Source: JANRLF01 sp033762815 (GTDB lineage: Bacteria > Bacteroidota > Bacteroidia > Chitinophagales > CAIOSU01). From it: a stretch of 64,000 nucleotides of DNA. The stretch's first letter is position 1. Every line of letters begins with the position of its first letter. Below are positions 1-8,797 of this stretch, one piece after another. The DNA lies in the NCBI GenBank assembly GCA_033762815.1, contig JANRLF010000004.1, positions 62,001-126,000 of the forward strand, given 5' to 3'. The notes under the pieces are model-generated. The model worked only from the letters and a program-made list of their open reading frames with translations, was not told the DNA's origin and searched no databases. Made by a program: the position numbers and the translations under genes.

Positions 1-628
1 TTTTGCTCAAGGCATCCATGTTCCTATCAAAGCTGGAAGCAGCATCATCAATGCTCACAATGGCAGAATTTACATTGTTTATCAGGGTTTTATCGGTCAT
101 TAAAGCCCCTATGGTACCCTCACCATTCTTGATTTTTTCGCTTATGTCCGATAAGTTGGCGGTCAGTTCCGCGGCATTATCGCTCACTTCTTTTATTGAC
201 ACCATCACATCTTCCATATCCACTGGCTTTATGGTTAACAATACTTCCCCATCTTCAATTTGCTCAGATGCATAAGAACCATTGGTAATGGTAACTAGCT
301 TATTGCCCATAAGACCTTCTGAACCTATACTAGCCTTCGAGTCTTTTTTAATGTGCTTTCTAACTTTTTCATCAACAGATAGCACTACCTGCACCGAAGT
401 ATCGTTCAGGATGCTGATATTGGTTACTGTGCCAACATTGATTCCCGCAAAACGGACATTATTGCCTGCCTGCAATCCCCCAACATTTTTGAAAACACAG
501 ACCACTTTAAAGGTGCCGCCGAAGAGGTTTTGCCTACTGCCCAATATGTAAACCAATCCGATAAACAGGCCTAAACCTAGCAACACGAATACACCCGTTT
601 TTATTTGACTACGTCTTTCTTTTTCCAT
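1..628 (-). CDS. mlaD: MCE/MlaD family lipid-transport protein (3' end beyond window)
   Basis: Reading from an ATG at 628 on the minus strand, the frame stays open to the left edge (about 209 codons), so the C-terminus is missing. The product starts MEKERRSQIKTGVFVLLGLG, a short basic tail followed by one membrane anchor at about residues 13-31. An MCE domain follows at about 38-115, with the typical GLQAGNNVRFAGINVG core, and then a helical region. MCE proteins form periplasmic rings that shuttle phospholipids between membranes. The gene lies 12 nt after the ATPase gene and follows the permease gene, which is the usual permease-ATPase-MCE order and supports an operon. The family assignment is firm; transport direction and substrate cannot be told from sequence. 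Confidence 0.9.
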   Translation of the reverse strand, partial: MEKERRSQIKTGVFVLLGLGLFIGLVYILGSRQNLFGGTFKVVCVFKNVGGLQAGNNVRFAGINVGTVTNISILNDTSVQVVLSVDEKVRKHIKKDSKASIGSEGLMGNKLVTITNGSYASEQIEDGEVLLTIKPVDMEDVMVSIKEVSDNAAELTANLSDISEKIKNGEGTIGALMTDKTLINNVNSAIVSIDDAASSFDRNMDALSK

Positions 629-640
629 GGTATTGAATCG

Positions 641-1417
641 TTAAATAAAAAAATCTTTCACCCATTTGTCATCCGTGTTTTGCAAAGTTTCAAAAGTGCC
701 CTCTGCAGTAAATTTTCCTTCCTTTAGCACATACATCCTATCAGAGGTAATGCGTGCACAAGGCATGTCATGGGTAATGATAATGGATGATATTTTATGC
801 TTCTCCTGCATTTCTCTAATCAACAGGCTTATTTCCCTTGAAGTGACAGGGTCCAATCCAGTGGTGGGTTCATCATACAGAATTATCTCCGGCTTCAATA
901 TCAGTGTTCTTGCCAAGCTCATCCGCTTTTGCATTCCGCCCGATAGTTCCGCTGGCATTTTATCAATCGCATCTAAAAGACCTACACTATCCAATGCTTC
1001 TTCCACCATTTCATTCAACTCTGATTGACTTACTTCTTGCAGTTGGCGTTTAACCGGAAATTCCATGTTCTCCCGCACCGACATACTATCATACAGTGCC
1101 CCCCCTTGAAACAAAAAACCAATTTTGCGACGGATTTGCTCCCAATCCTTCGGGCCCATTTCATTTACATCTTTACCCCAAAGCTGCAATTTACCCTCAT
1201 CGGGTTTCAAAAGCCCAACTATACATTTAATGAATACAGACTTACCAGAACCCGATTTTCCCAAAATCACCACATTTTCTGCATCATTCAGATAAAAGTC
1301 AAGACCGTTCAACACCTGCTTCTCACCAAATGACTTTTTCAAGTCCTTGGCATTTACTACCGATTGGTCTTTCGTCGAAAACCTTTTTTGTCTCTCCTGT
1401 AGTAATTCCTCTCTCAC
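641..1417 (-). CDS. mlaF: ABC transporter ATP-binding protein, MlaF type
   Basis: This 258-residue cytoplasmic ATPase would power the MCE lipid transporter. A Walker A motif GKSGSGKS lies at residues 53-60, a signature LSGGMQKR at about 158-165, Walker B IILYDEP at about 178-184 and the switch histidine in ITHD at about 216. The stretch IGFLFQGGALYDSMSVRENM is characteristic of the MlaF subfamily and separates it from generic ABC importers. It starts 14 nt after the permease stop and ends 12 nt before the MCE protein start, so the three genes should be co-transcribed. The length is normal and no key residue is missing. Confidence 0.93.
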   Translation of the reverse strand: MREELLQERQKRFSTKDQSVVNAKDLKKSFGEKQVLNGLDFYLNDAENVVILGKSGSGKSVFIKCIVGLLKPDEGKLQLWGKDVNEMGPKDWEQIRRKIGFLFQGGALYDSMSVRENMEFPVKRQLQEVSQSELNEMVEEALDSVGLLDAIDKMPAELSGGMQKRMSLARTLILKPEIILYDEPTTGLDPVTSREISLLIREMQEKHKISSIIITHDMPCARITSDRMYVLKEGKFTAEGTFETLQNTDDKWVKDFFI

Positions 1418-1431
1418 CTACCGCCTTTTAC

Positions 1432-2229
1432 TTACATGAATATTTGGGTAACCTGTACAGCTACCATATCGATAATAAAAACTAATAAACTGGAAATAAC
1501 CACAGCCGAATTGGCTGCTTGCCCGACACCTGCAGTACCCTTTGTAGCATGGTAACCCATATAACTGCCTACAATGCCAATACCGAAACCGAAAAAAATG
1601 GTTTTGATGGTGGATGGGATAATGTCAATCCAATCCAATGACCTCAATGCTTGGTTGATGAATAAAGTGCTGCTTACCTCTCCAGTAATGTTTACGCCAA
1701 TGTAAGCTCCAAATATGGCAATAGCATCAGCATAAAAAACTAGTATAGGCAATGTAACGGTTACCGCCAAAACCCTTGTCGCCACTATAAATTTGAAAGG
1801 GTTGGTACCGGAAACTTCCATAGCATCAATTTGTTCCGTCACTTTCATGGAACCCAATTCCGCACCAATGCCTGAACCAACCTTGCCGGCGCATATCAAT
1901 GCAGTGATTACGGGCCCCATTTCCCTGATTACAGATATGGTAACCATGGCCGGTAGCCATGCTTCGGCACCAAAGACCGCCAGTGTAGGTTGGCTTTGCA
2001 TGGTAAGTACCAGGCCCATGATAAAGCCGGTAATGCCCACCAATGAAAGGGAACTATAGCCTAAATTGTAGCCCTGCCGAACTACCTCTTTCAACTCATA
2101 TGGCGGAAACCATACTTCTTTAAAAAACCGAGCAGTAAAACTGGCTAAACCTCCCGCTATAGCAAAAAAGCTTTCAATGCCAGGAGGCATTTTCCAAAAT
2201 GATTTTGATTCCTGTGGGATAGGGGGCAT
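1432..2229 (-). CDS. mlaE: MlaE-family lipid ABC transporter permease
   Basis: This is a 265-residue inner-membrane permease with about five hydrophobic segments. The family hallmark GAELGSMKVTEQIDAMEVSG is present in the middle, followed by FKFIVATRVLAVTVTLPIL. With the ATPase and the MCE protein downstream it forms a retrograde or anterograde phospholipid transporter. The first ATG gives MPPIPQESKSFWKMPPG; a second ATG 13 codons later (near 2190) is equally plausible because the first residues are not conserved. It is the first gene of the operon; about 130 nt separate it from the unrelated quinone reductase upstream. Confidence 0.92.
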   Translation of the reverse strand: MPPIPQESKSFWKMPPGIESFFAIAGGLASFTARFFKEVWFPPYELKEVVRQGYNLGYSSLSLVGITGFIMGLVLTMQSQPTLAVFGAEAWLPAMVTISVIREMGPVITALICAGKVGSGIGAELGSMKVTEQIDAMEVSGTNPFKFIVATRVLAVTVTLPILVFYADAIAIFGAYIGVNITGEVSSTLFINQALRSLDWIDIIPSTIKTIFFGFGIGIVGSYMGYHATKGTAGVGQAANSAVVISSLLVFIIDMVAVQVTQIFM

Positions 2230-2359
2230 TCTAAAATACTTTCCCTTGACACATTAATTATCGTGCCATGTTTTATATTTAGCCTTTAGCACAAGTAAAT
2301 ACTGAATTTCCAAATATTGATGGGATTTATATGTAGAATCCATTCCACGATTAAAGTAA

Positions 2360-2929
2360 TTATTTGGTAATGCTTGCGGAAAACTTCCTTAAGTATTGCG
2401 TTCTCCATGCTTCGTCTCTATACTTCAGCCTATCGATACGGGTTACTTTAACTGGATTAACCCCACAAAATTCGAGGGTTGCGCGACGCACACTATTCAG
2501 ATCGCTATTACGGTACATATACCATATCCACCAACGGGGGGCATCGCAGGTAGTGATTATATGGCCGCTTCTTCCTTTCAAAAGTTTGTCCCAAAAAGGG
2601 TCGTTCTCATGGTATTTATAAGCAAAACCCGAGTAAAGTGTTCGGTCGAAAAAACCTTTCAACAAAGCTGGCATGGAGCCCCACCAAATAGGGTAGATTA
2701 TAACCCAATGATTGCACCATAAAATGCTTTCCTGTGCTTGCAATAAATCCTGCTCCAATTCCTGCCTATGTTTATAACCCTGCCATAAAATGGGGTCAAA
2801 ATGCAAGTCACCCAAGTTCTGTCGTCTTATTGTATGGCCCTCTGCCCTGGCACCGGCTTCATAAGCGTCTGCCAACTGACCGTTAAAGCTTCGCTTATCA
2901 GGGTGCCCTAGCAATATATAGATATTCAT
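2360..2929 (-). CDS. NAD(P)H dehydrogenase (quinone), flavodoxin-like fold
   Basis: This is a 189-residue cytoplasmic flavoprotein of the Flavodoxin_2 family (MdaB/KefF/NQO-like). It opens with a beta strand and an HPDKRSFNGQLADA loop of the flavin-binding type. The diagnostic motif WVIIYPIWWGSMPALLKGFF, which shapes the flavin and nicotinamide site, lies near residues 75-95. Enzymes of this family reduce quinones or nitro compounds by two electrons with NAD(P)H. The gene stands alone between dprA and the mla operon, with gaps of 78 and 130 nt. The substrate cannot be inferred. Confidence 0.88.
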   Translation of the reverse strand: MNIYILLGHPDKRSFNGQLADAYEAGARAEGHTIRRQNLGDLHFDPILWQGYKHRQELEQDLLQAQESILWCNHWVIIYPIWWGSMPALLKGFFDRTLYSGFAYKYHENDPFWDKLLKGRSGHIITTCDAPRWWIWYMYRNSDLNSVRRATLEFCGVNPVKVTRIDRLKYRDEAWRTQYLRKFSASITK

Positions 2930-3007
2930 AATTTTTTGCCCAATAATAGCTGTTATACTGCTGTCCTACAATGATGAAAAGTCCGGTAAAGAATGACTTA
3001 AGTCATG

Positions 3008-4105
3008 TTATGCTAGTTCATACACCTTTCCTGGCAGGCTACGGATTACGCCTTTCAATTCCAAATTCAGCAAGTTGGCGGCAATTAGGCTGGCGGGCAT
3101 CAATAAACGGAAACTAAGTTCATCAATGGCCAAAGGCTTTTCCTTCAACAATTCTACTACTTTGGTTTCATCCTCATTTAAATCAAGGAAAAGTTGTTTT
3201 TGCACTGGGGGACTGAGCGTATTTTCTTTCCAACCCAAAATCTCCAATAGTTCTTCTACCTCGTCCAACAAATATGCACGGTTGGTTTTTATCAAATAGT
3301 TGCAGCCCTGTGAATTGCTTGCGTTGATATTGCCAGGAACAGCGAATACATCACGGTCATATGAATTGGCAATTTCCGCTGTAATCATACTTCCTCCTTT
3401 AACCTTAGTCTCCACTACAATTGTAGCATCAGCCAAGCCAGCCACTATCCGGTTTCGACGTGGAAAATTGCCTTTTTCAAATTTCGATTTGCTAGGAAAA
3501 TCCGTCAAAAGTCCGCCATTTGACAGCATTTTTTCAGCAGTACTTCGGTGTTGAGCAGGATACACGATATCTAGTCCGTGCCCGAACACCCCAACGGTAG
3601 GCAGCCCAACCTTCAATGCTGCCCTATGGGCATAAATGTCAATGCCATAGGCCATGCCGCTTACTATTAACACCTGCTTTTCGGCCAATGCTTCCACTAT
3701 CTGTTCACTGACTGCCTTTCCATATTCAGTAGCAGTACGGGTACCCACTATACTCAATACTTTTTGGGCATTAAGGTCTGCATTGCCTTTATAGTATAAC
3801 AAGATGGGGTTATCATAGCAATTCGACAATCGCTTGGGATAATCGGCATCTAAATAGAACAACGTACTGATATCATTGCGCTCCACGAAAGCCAATTCCT
3901 CTTCAGCCCGTTTCAATACATCGTTGTGCAATATTTCCTTTGCCCTCCTTTCCCCAATGCCAGGAGCCTTTTTCAACTTGGTGAAGCTGGCATTGAATAC
4001 CTCGCGCACACCACCACAATAACTAACCAAATTTTTCAACAGTATATCGCCCACCGTTGGCAGAAAGGTGAGCGCAATGCGGTAAAGTTGGGATTCCCTA
4101 TCCAA
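3008..4105 (-). CDS. dprA: DNA processing protein DprA
   Basis: The 365-residue protein loads RecA onto incoming single-stranded DNA during natural transformation. The N-terminus contains a helix-hairpin-helix type stretch KKAPGIGERRAKEIL (about residues 45-60). The central Rossmann-like DprA domain shows IVGTRTATEYGKAV, the signature SGMAYGIDIYAHRAAL, the GNFPRRNRIVAGLAD loop and the KGGSMITAEIA segment. A C-terminal winged-helix-like domain covers the last 65 residues. The length is normal. The gene is divergent from the M1 peptidase gene, with about 75 nt between the starts. No other competence gene is seen in the window, and DprA is widespread even in species not known to be competent. 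Confidence 0.95.
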   Translation of the reverse strand: MDRESQLYRIALTFLPTVGDILLKNLVSYCGGVREVFNASFTKLKKAPGIGERRAKEILHNDVLKRAEEELAFVERNDISTLFYLDADYPKRLSNCYDNPILLYYKGNADLNAQKVLSIVGTRTATEYGKAVSEQIVEALAEKQVLIVSGMAYGIDIYAHRAALKVGLPTVGVFGHGLDIVYPAQHRSTAEKMLSNGGLLTDFPSKSKFEKGNFPRRNRIVAGLADATIVVETKVKGGSMITAEIANSYDRDVFAVPGNINASNSQGCNYLIKTNRAYLLDEVEELLEILGWKENTLSPPVQKQLFLDLNEDETKVVELLKEKPLAIDELSFRLLMPASLIAANLLNLELKGVIRSLPGKVYELA

Positions 4106-4180
4106 TGTCTTATTTTTGAATGGAGCCTTTTGGGCAGTTATGCATCAAGAGACGCAAATATATCCATATCCTTTGCTGTA

Positions 4181-7100
4181 ATGAGAAAAAAATTATTCAC
4201 TTTTTATTTACTGTTGGCGTTTCAAACCCTTGCATGGTCACAATCAAATTATAATCCAGGGGGTCCTGACAATAACTACCGCAGTGCGCAAAACCCATAT
4301 TATTGGAAAAACAGGCTGCCCTACCCTAGCTATTGGCAACAGGATGTTCATTATCAAATAAAGGCCAAAGTGGATGAGCAGGCGCTTACTATTGATGGGC
4401 AAGAAAGGTTGACCTATTGGAACAACTCACCAGATACGCTTTACTTTGTTTTTTTCCACCTTTATCAAGAGGCGTTTCAACCAGGTGCTCATTTGGATGA
4501 TTTGCAAAAAAACAATGGTGTAAAAACCCAATATGGTCGCTATGAGAGTATGGGCTTAGGCACCGAGGTAGATTTCATAAAAGTAAACGGTAAGAAGCTC
4601 AAGACCGAACAAGACAATACGGTGTTGAAAGTTTGGCTCGAACAACCTTTATTACCCAATAGCAGTACTACATTCGATATAGATTTCTTTACCTATTTCG
4701 ATACAGGTAGCACACGGAGAAGAATGAAAACATTCAATTCATTTGGTGCCAGACAGTTGAATGGTGTCCATTGGTACCCCGCTATTTGCGTGTACGACAG
4801 CAAAAAGGGTTGGGATACCGATCAACACCTTAACCGAGAGTTCTATAATGAATTCGGCACTTGGGACGTAGAATTGACCTTTGCAAACAACTATATAGTA
4901 GAAGCAACTGGCGTGCTGCAGAATGAGCATGAAGTACTGCCGGCCGAACTGAAAGCTAAACTGGACATTAAAAATTTTAAGAACAAGCCTTGGAATGAAA
5001 AGCCCTCTGTGGTGGTGCCTTATGATTCCACACAAAAAAAGACTTGGAAGTACCATGCGGAAAATGTGCACAATTTTGCATTCACAGCAAATCCACATTA
5101 CCGAATTGGGGAAACGGTATGGAAGGGTGTCCGCTGCATAGCCCTTGTACAAGAACCCCATGCATCGCAATGGCAGGAGGTTGCGGATTTTACCGCCAAA
5201 GTAGTAGAAATCTATTCCGCAGATTTCGGCATGTATGGCTATCCTAAAATGGTGGTTGCCGATGCCGAAGATGGAATGGAATATCCCATGTTGACCTTAT
5301 GCGGTGGTTCCTATCCTTCCAACAAAGGTCTGATAGCACATGAAGTGGGCCATAACTGGTTTTATGGTATGGTAGGCAACAATGAGACTTACCAAGCTGC
5401 TCTGGACGAAGGCTTTACCCAATTCCTTACCGCATGGTCATTGGAAAAGATAGATGGTATTTATACTGATGCACCCAAAGAAAAGGGCTGGAAAGGTCGT
5501 TTCAGGCAGCCAGATGAAATTAGGAATATCAGGGTGTACGATGGTTACTTGTTCGATGCAAGCTACTATAAAGACGAGCCACTCAATACCCATTCTGATA
5601 TGTTTCATGGCGCATTGGGGCAAGGTGGCGGCTATAGGCATGTGTATATGAAGACCGCTACCATGCTGTACAATTTGCAATATACCTTGGGCGATAGCTT
5701 GTTTCAAAATGCCATGCGGCACTATTTCAGCCAATGGAGTTATGTCCACCCGTACATACAGGATTTTAGAAAATCTATCAGCCAATACACTAATACTGAC
5801 CTTGATTGGTTTTTCGACCAATGGTTCGAGACCACTAAAAATATCGATTATAAAGTGGTGGGAATGAAACAGACTGGAAAAACCGATGACGGACAGTTGC
5901 AGTACCAATTCAAAATAAAACGCAAGGGCAGAATGCAAATGCCCATAGACGTGGCTTTGGTTCTAAAGAATGGTGATACCGTTCGCTACTATATACCCAA
6001 TACCTGGTTTGAAAAGGAGACCAATGATAGTATTCTGCCCCGTTGGATAGGCTGGGACAAATTGCACCCCACATACATTGCTCAGGTAAGCGTTCCAGCA
6101 AAAATAAAGGACATTATTATTGACCCTTCCGAACGCTTGGCTGATATCAATATGCTGAATAATGCTAGAAAGCCGAAAGTTGACGTGGCATTTGATTCCT
6201 ATGTATACAACCGACCAAGCTGGAAAGAATATACCCTACGTCTAAGGCCAGAGCTATGGTGGAACGCCTTTGACGGCTTTAAGCCTGGCTTTCACATGAA
6301 CGGTAACTATTTGGGCAGCCGCCAGCGTTTCCGCCTTACCATTTGGGGCAATACCGGGCTAGGCCAAGCATTGTCCAGCTTCAATATACCTGACTCTCAA
6401 AAAAAGAAATTCGATAAGCTGAATTATAACTTCTATTACGAAACCAGCCTTAACAAATGGATAAGCGACAGTAAGGTTTATTTCTCCGCCAAGTTTTTGG
6501 ATGGCTTGGAGGCCTATGTATTAGGTTTTTACAAGCAGGTGAGCCCAAAGTTCGGCTTTAATGTCAACCTGAAATCGATGGTGCGGCCACGTGCACGTCA
6601 TTTGGATTATCTGTTATATCCCAATGAATGGCTGGTGAACAAGCACAACTATTCCTTGAATGTGGAGTTTATCCAAAACTACAATTATCAAAAAGGAAAC
6701 GGACGGGTAAGTTACTATTTGCGCAGCACCGCTTGGATGAGCAAATTCGATTACCATTATCTGGCCATTACCGCCACCAACAATACGGCATTATGGAAAT
6801 TCGACCTGCGTACCCGCCTGTATGGCCGTTATGGAACTGGCAGCAATGTGGCTCCCGAATCGGCTTTGTACCTTGCAGGCGCAAGCCCTGAGGACCTGAT
6901 GGAGTTTGCCCTTACCCGCTCCAAAGGGTTTGTACCTGAGCAATGGCTGGGCTACAATGACAATGCCACCAACCATTTCCAACAAGGTGGCGGTCTAAAT
7001 TTAAGAGGCTATGCAGGCTATAGCGTTATCGAAGAAAAAGATAGTGTAACCTATCGTGCCTATAAAGGCAACTCAGGTGGGGCATTAAATGCGGAGCTTG

Positions 7101-7402
7101 ATATTGACCGACTGATTCCTTTTAAACCAAAAAAAATCCGGGACTTGTTCCACCTAGATTTATACTTGTTCGGCGATGCTGGCTTTATTGTTTATCAAAC
7201 TAATGACGGCGAGGCTATTTCATCCATCAGGGCCGATGCTGGTGCAGGAACTGCACTGACCATTAAACGCTTTGGCCCCTTTGAAACATTAAAGCCATTT
7301 ACCATCCGTTTCGATGTGCCTTTTTATATCAGCAATGCCCCCGCTGCCGAACCCGATAACATCAAGTTTCGCTGGGTAGTTGGATTTAACAGGAGTTTCT
7401 AA
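4181..7402 (+). CDS. M1-family metallopeptidase fused to C-terminal Omp85-like outer-membrane barrel
   Basis: The chosen start is the ATG at 4181, because MRKKLFTFYLLLAFQTLAWS is a clean signal peptide; the frame extends further upstream only antisense to dprA. The product has 1073 residues. An M1 N-terminal beta domain is followed by the substrate-anchor motif DGMEYPM and the zinc site HEVGH (387-391), with E410 eighteen residues later. From about residue 720 the protein turns into alternating amphipathic strands rich in Tyr/Asn. It carries LRGY at 941-944, a FGDAGF strand and a terminal RSF, as in Omp85/D15 barrels. Ordinary M1 enzymes lack this part. I infer a surface- or periplasm-facing aminopeptidase held in the outer membrane. 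The peptidase assignment is firm and the barrel assignment is by pattern. Confidence 0.87.
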   Translation: MRKKLFTFYLLLAFQTLAWSQSNYNPGGPDNNYRSAQNPYYWKNRLPYPSYWQQDVHYQIKAKVDEQALTIDGQERLTYWNNSPDTLYFVFFHLYQEAFQPGAHLDDLQKNNGVKTQYGRYESMGLGTEVDFIKVNGKKLKTEQDNTVLKVWLEQPLLPNSSTTFDIDFFTYFDTGSTRRRMKTFNSFGARQLNGVHWYPAICVYDSKKGWDTDQHLNREFYNEFGTWDVELTFANNYIVEATGVLQNEHEVLPAELKAKLDIKNFKNKPWNEKPSVVVPYDSTQKKTWKYHAENVHNFAFTANPHYRIGETVWKGVRCIALVQEPHASQWQEVADFTAKVVEIYSADFGMYGYPKMVVADAEDGMEYPMLTLCGGSYPSNKGLIAHEVGHNWFYGMVGNNETYQAALDEGFTQFLTAWSLEKIDGIYTDAPKEKGWKGRFRQPDEIRNIRVYDGYLFDASYYKDEPLNTHSDMFHGALGQGGGYRHVYMKTATMLYNLQYTLGDSLFQNAMRHYFSQWSYVHPYIQDFRKSISQYTNTDLDWFFDQWFETTKNIDYKVVGMKQTGKTDDGQLQYQFKIKRKGRMQMPIDVALVLKNGDTVRYYIPNTWFEKETNDSILPRWIGWDKLHPTYIAQVSVPAKIKDIIIDPSERLADINMLNNARKPKVDVAFDSYVYNRPSWKEYTLRLRPELWWNAFDGFKPGFHMNGNYLGSRQRFRLTIWGNTGLGQALSSFNIPDSQKKKFDKLNYNFYYETSLNKWISDSKVYFSAKFLDGLEAYVLGFYKQVSPKFGFNVNLKSMVRPRARHLDYLLYPNEWLVNKHNYSLNVEFIQNYNYQKGNGRVSYYLRSTAWMSKFDYHYLAITATNNTALWKFDLRTRLYGRYGTGSNVAPESALYLAGASPEDLMEFALTRSKGFVPEQWLGYNDNATNHFQQGGGLNLRGYAGYSVIEEKDSVTYRAYKGNSGGALNAELDIDRLIPFKPKKIRDLFHLDLYLFGDAGFIVYQTNDGEAISSIRADAGAGTALTIKRFGPFETLKPFTIRFDVPFYISNAPAAEPDNIKFRWVVGFNRSF

Positions 7403-7496
7403 CTCATCCGTTCGCAGCAAATGGTACTGGATGCAGTCAAACACTAGTTCTACACTCATTCATTTATTCCCTATATTCGCAACATAAGCTTTAGCC

Positions 7497-8690
7497 ATGA
7501 TGAATCCCTTCACCCCCGAGCATGAGATGCTCCGCGAATCTTTCAGAAAGTTTGTTGAAACGGAACTGGTCCCCCATGCCAAGGAATGGGAGCAAAACCA
7601 TGATTGCCCGCGCTATATTTTCGAAAAAATGGGCGAACAGGGCTTTTTTGGAGTGAGCTACCCTACCGAAGTAGGTGGTAGCGGCATGGATATTTGGGCA
7701 GCAGTAGTAATTGCTTCTGAATTGGCTTATTCCAATTTGGGAGGATTGGCCATGTCCTTATATGCACATACCTATTTGCCATTGCCACTTATCAATGCTT
7801 TAGGTACACCTGAACAGAAAGAAAAATATTTGACTCCCGCCCTACAAGGCAAGAAAGTAGCTGCATTGGGCATTACCGAGCCCAATGCCGGTTCAGATGT
7901 GGGAGGTATTATAACCCGTGCGGAAGATAAAGGCGACCACTACCTAGTGAACGGTGCCAAAATGTGGATTACCAATGGCACCATGGCCGATTTCATTGTA
8001 TTGGTGGTACGCACTGGGCCTGATTACAATATTAGCCTCTTAATATTTGAAACCAATACCCCTGGTTTTTCTGCAGTGAAAGTAACCGACAAATTAGGTA
8101 TGCACACTTCAGATACAGGTCAATTATATTTTGAAAATTGCGTGGTACCAAAGTCGCAATTACTAGGCCAGCAAGATATGGGCTTTTATTACCTGATGAA
8201 CAATATACAGGAAGAGCGCTTGGTGGCAGCCGTAATGGGTACTTATGCCGCAGAATGGGCTTTGGGCAAAGCAATACAGTATTCGAAAGAGCGGGAAGCA
8301 TTTGGACGCCCTATAGGAAAATTTCAAGTACTGCGTCACAAGATGGCGCAAATGGCCATTACCGTTGAAGCTTGCCGCTCCATTACTTTCCGTGCCGTAC
8401 ATGAGTTTATTGAGAAGGGCCCTGAGGCAATCCAAATCATCACTATGGCAAAAGCCTTCGTTTCCGAAGAGTGTATTAAAGTGATTCACGAAGCCATGCA
8501 AATACATGGCGGTTGGGGCTACCATGAAGATTACGGCATTGCCCGTGCATGGCGCGATACCCGCTTGATGACCATAGGAGCAGGCACTACGGAAGTAATG
8601 CACGAAATACTAAGCAAAATGATAGTGGACGACGTAACCTACAAGCGCAAGTTAATGGGGGCCCGCAAATCAGAAAAGCTAAGTGTTTAG
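7497..8690 (+). CDS. Acyl-CoA dehydrogenase
   Basis: This is a 397-residue FAD enzyme catalysing alpha,beta-dehydrogenation of acyl-CoA thioesters. The order is an all-helical N-terminal domain, a beta domain with ITEPNAGSDVGGI and WITNGTMADF (flavin and substrate contacts), and a C-terminal helical domain with QIHGGWGYHEDY. The C-terminal loop reads IGAGTTEVMHEIL instead of YEGT. The Glu used as catalytic base in medium-chain enzymes is therefore absent there, as is known for isovaleryl- and long-chain types that place the base elsewhere. Two adjacent ATGs (7497, 7500) are possible starts. It is not linked to other beta-oxidation genes here; the fadJ-like gene is about 38 kb away. Chain-length preference is unknown. 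Confidence 0.92.
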   Translation: MMNPFTPEHEMLRESFRKFVETELVPHAKEWEQNHDCPRYIFEKMGEQGFFGVSYPTEVGGSGMDIWAAVVIASELAYSNLGGLAMSLYAHTYLPLPLINALGTPEQKEKYLTPALQGKKVAALGITEPNAGSDVGGIITRAEDKGDHYLVNGAKMWITNGTMADFIVLVVRTGPDYNISLLIFETNTPGFSAVKVTDKLGMHTSDTGQLYFENCVVPKSQLLGQQDMGFYYLMNNIQEERLVAAVMGTYAAEWALGKAIQYSKEREAFGRPIGKFQVLRHKMAQMAITVEACRSITFRAVHEFIEKGPEAIQIITMAKAFVSEECIKVIHEAMQIHGGWGYHEDYGIARAWRDTRLMTIGAGTTEVMHEILSKMIVDDVTYKRKLMGARKSEKLSV

Positions 8691-8797
8691 CAGTATTGCC
8701 ATTTGATTGATAAAGATTTTTTAACATTGTTACACTGTAGAGCTTAACACGGGTGAGGGACTTATTAGTAACTTGCGCTCGTTTATTAAGACTCTCT

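Noticed and set aside
3926..4180. N-terminal extension of the first M1 peptidase
   Set aside because: It is antisense to dprA and would hide a clear signal peptide starting at 4181.
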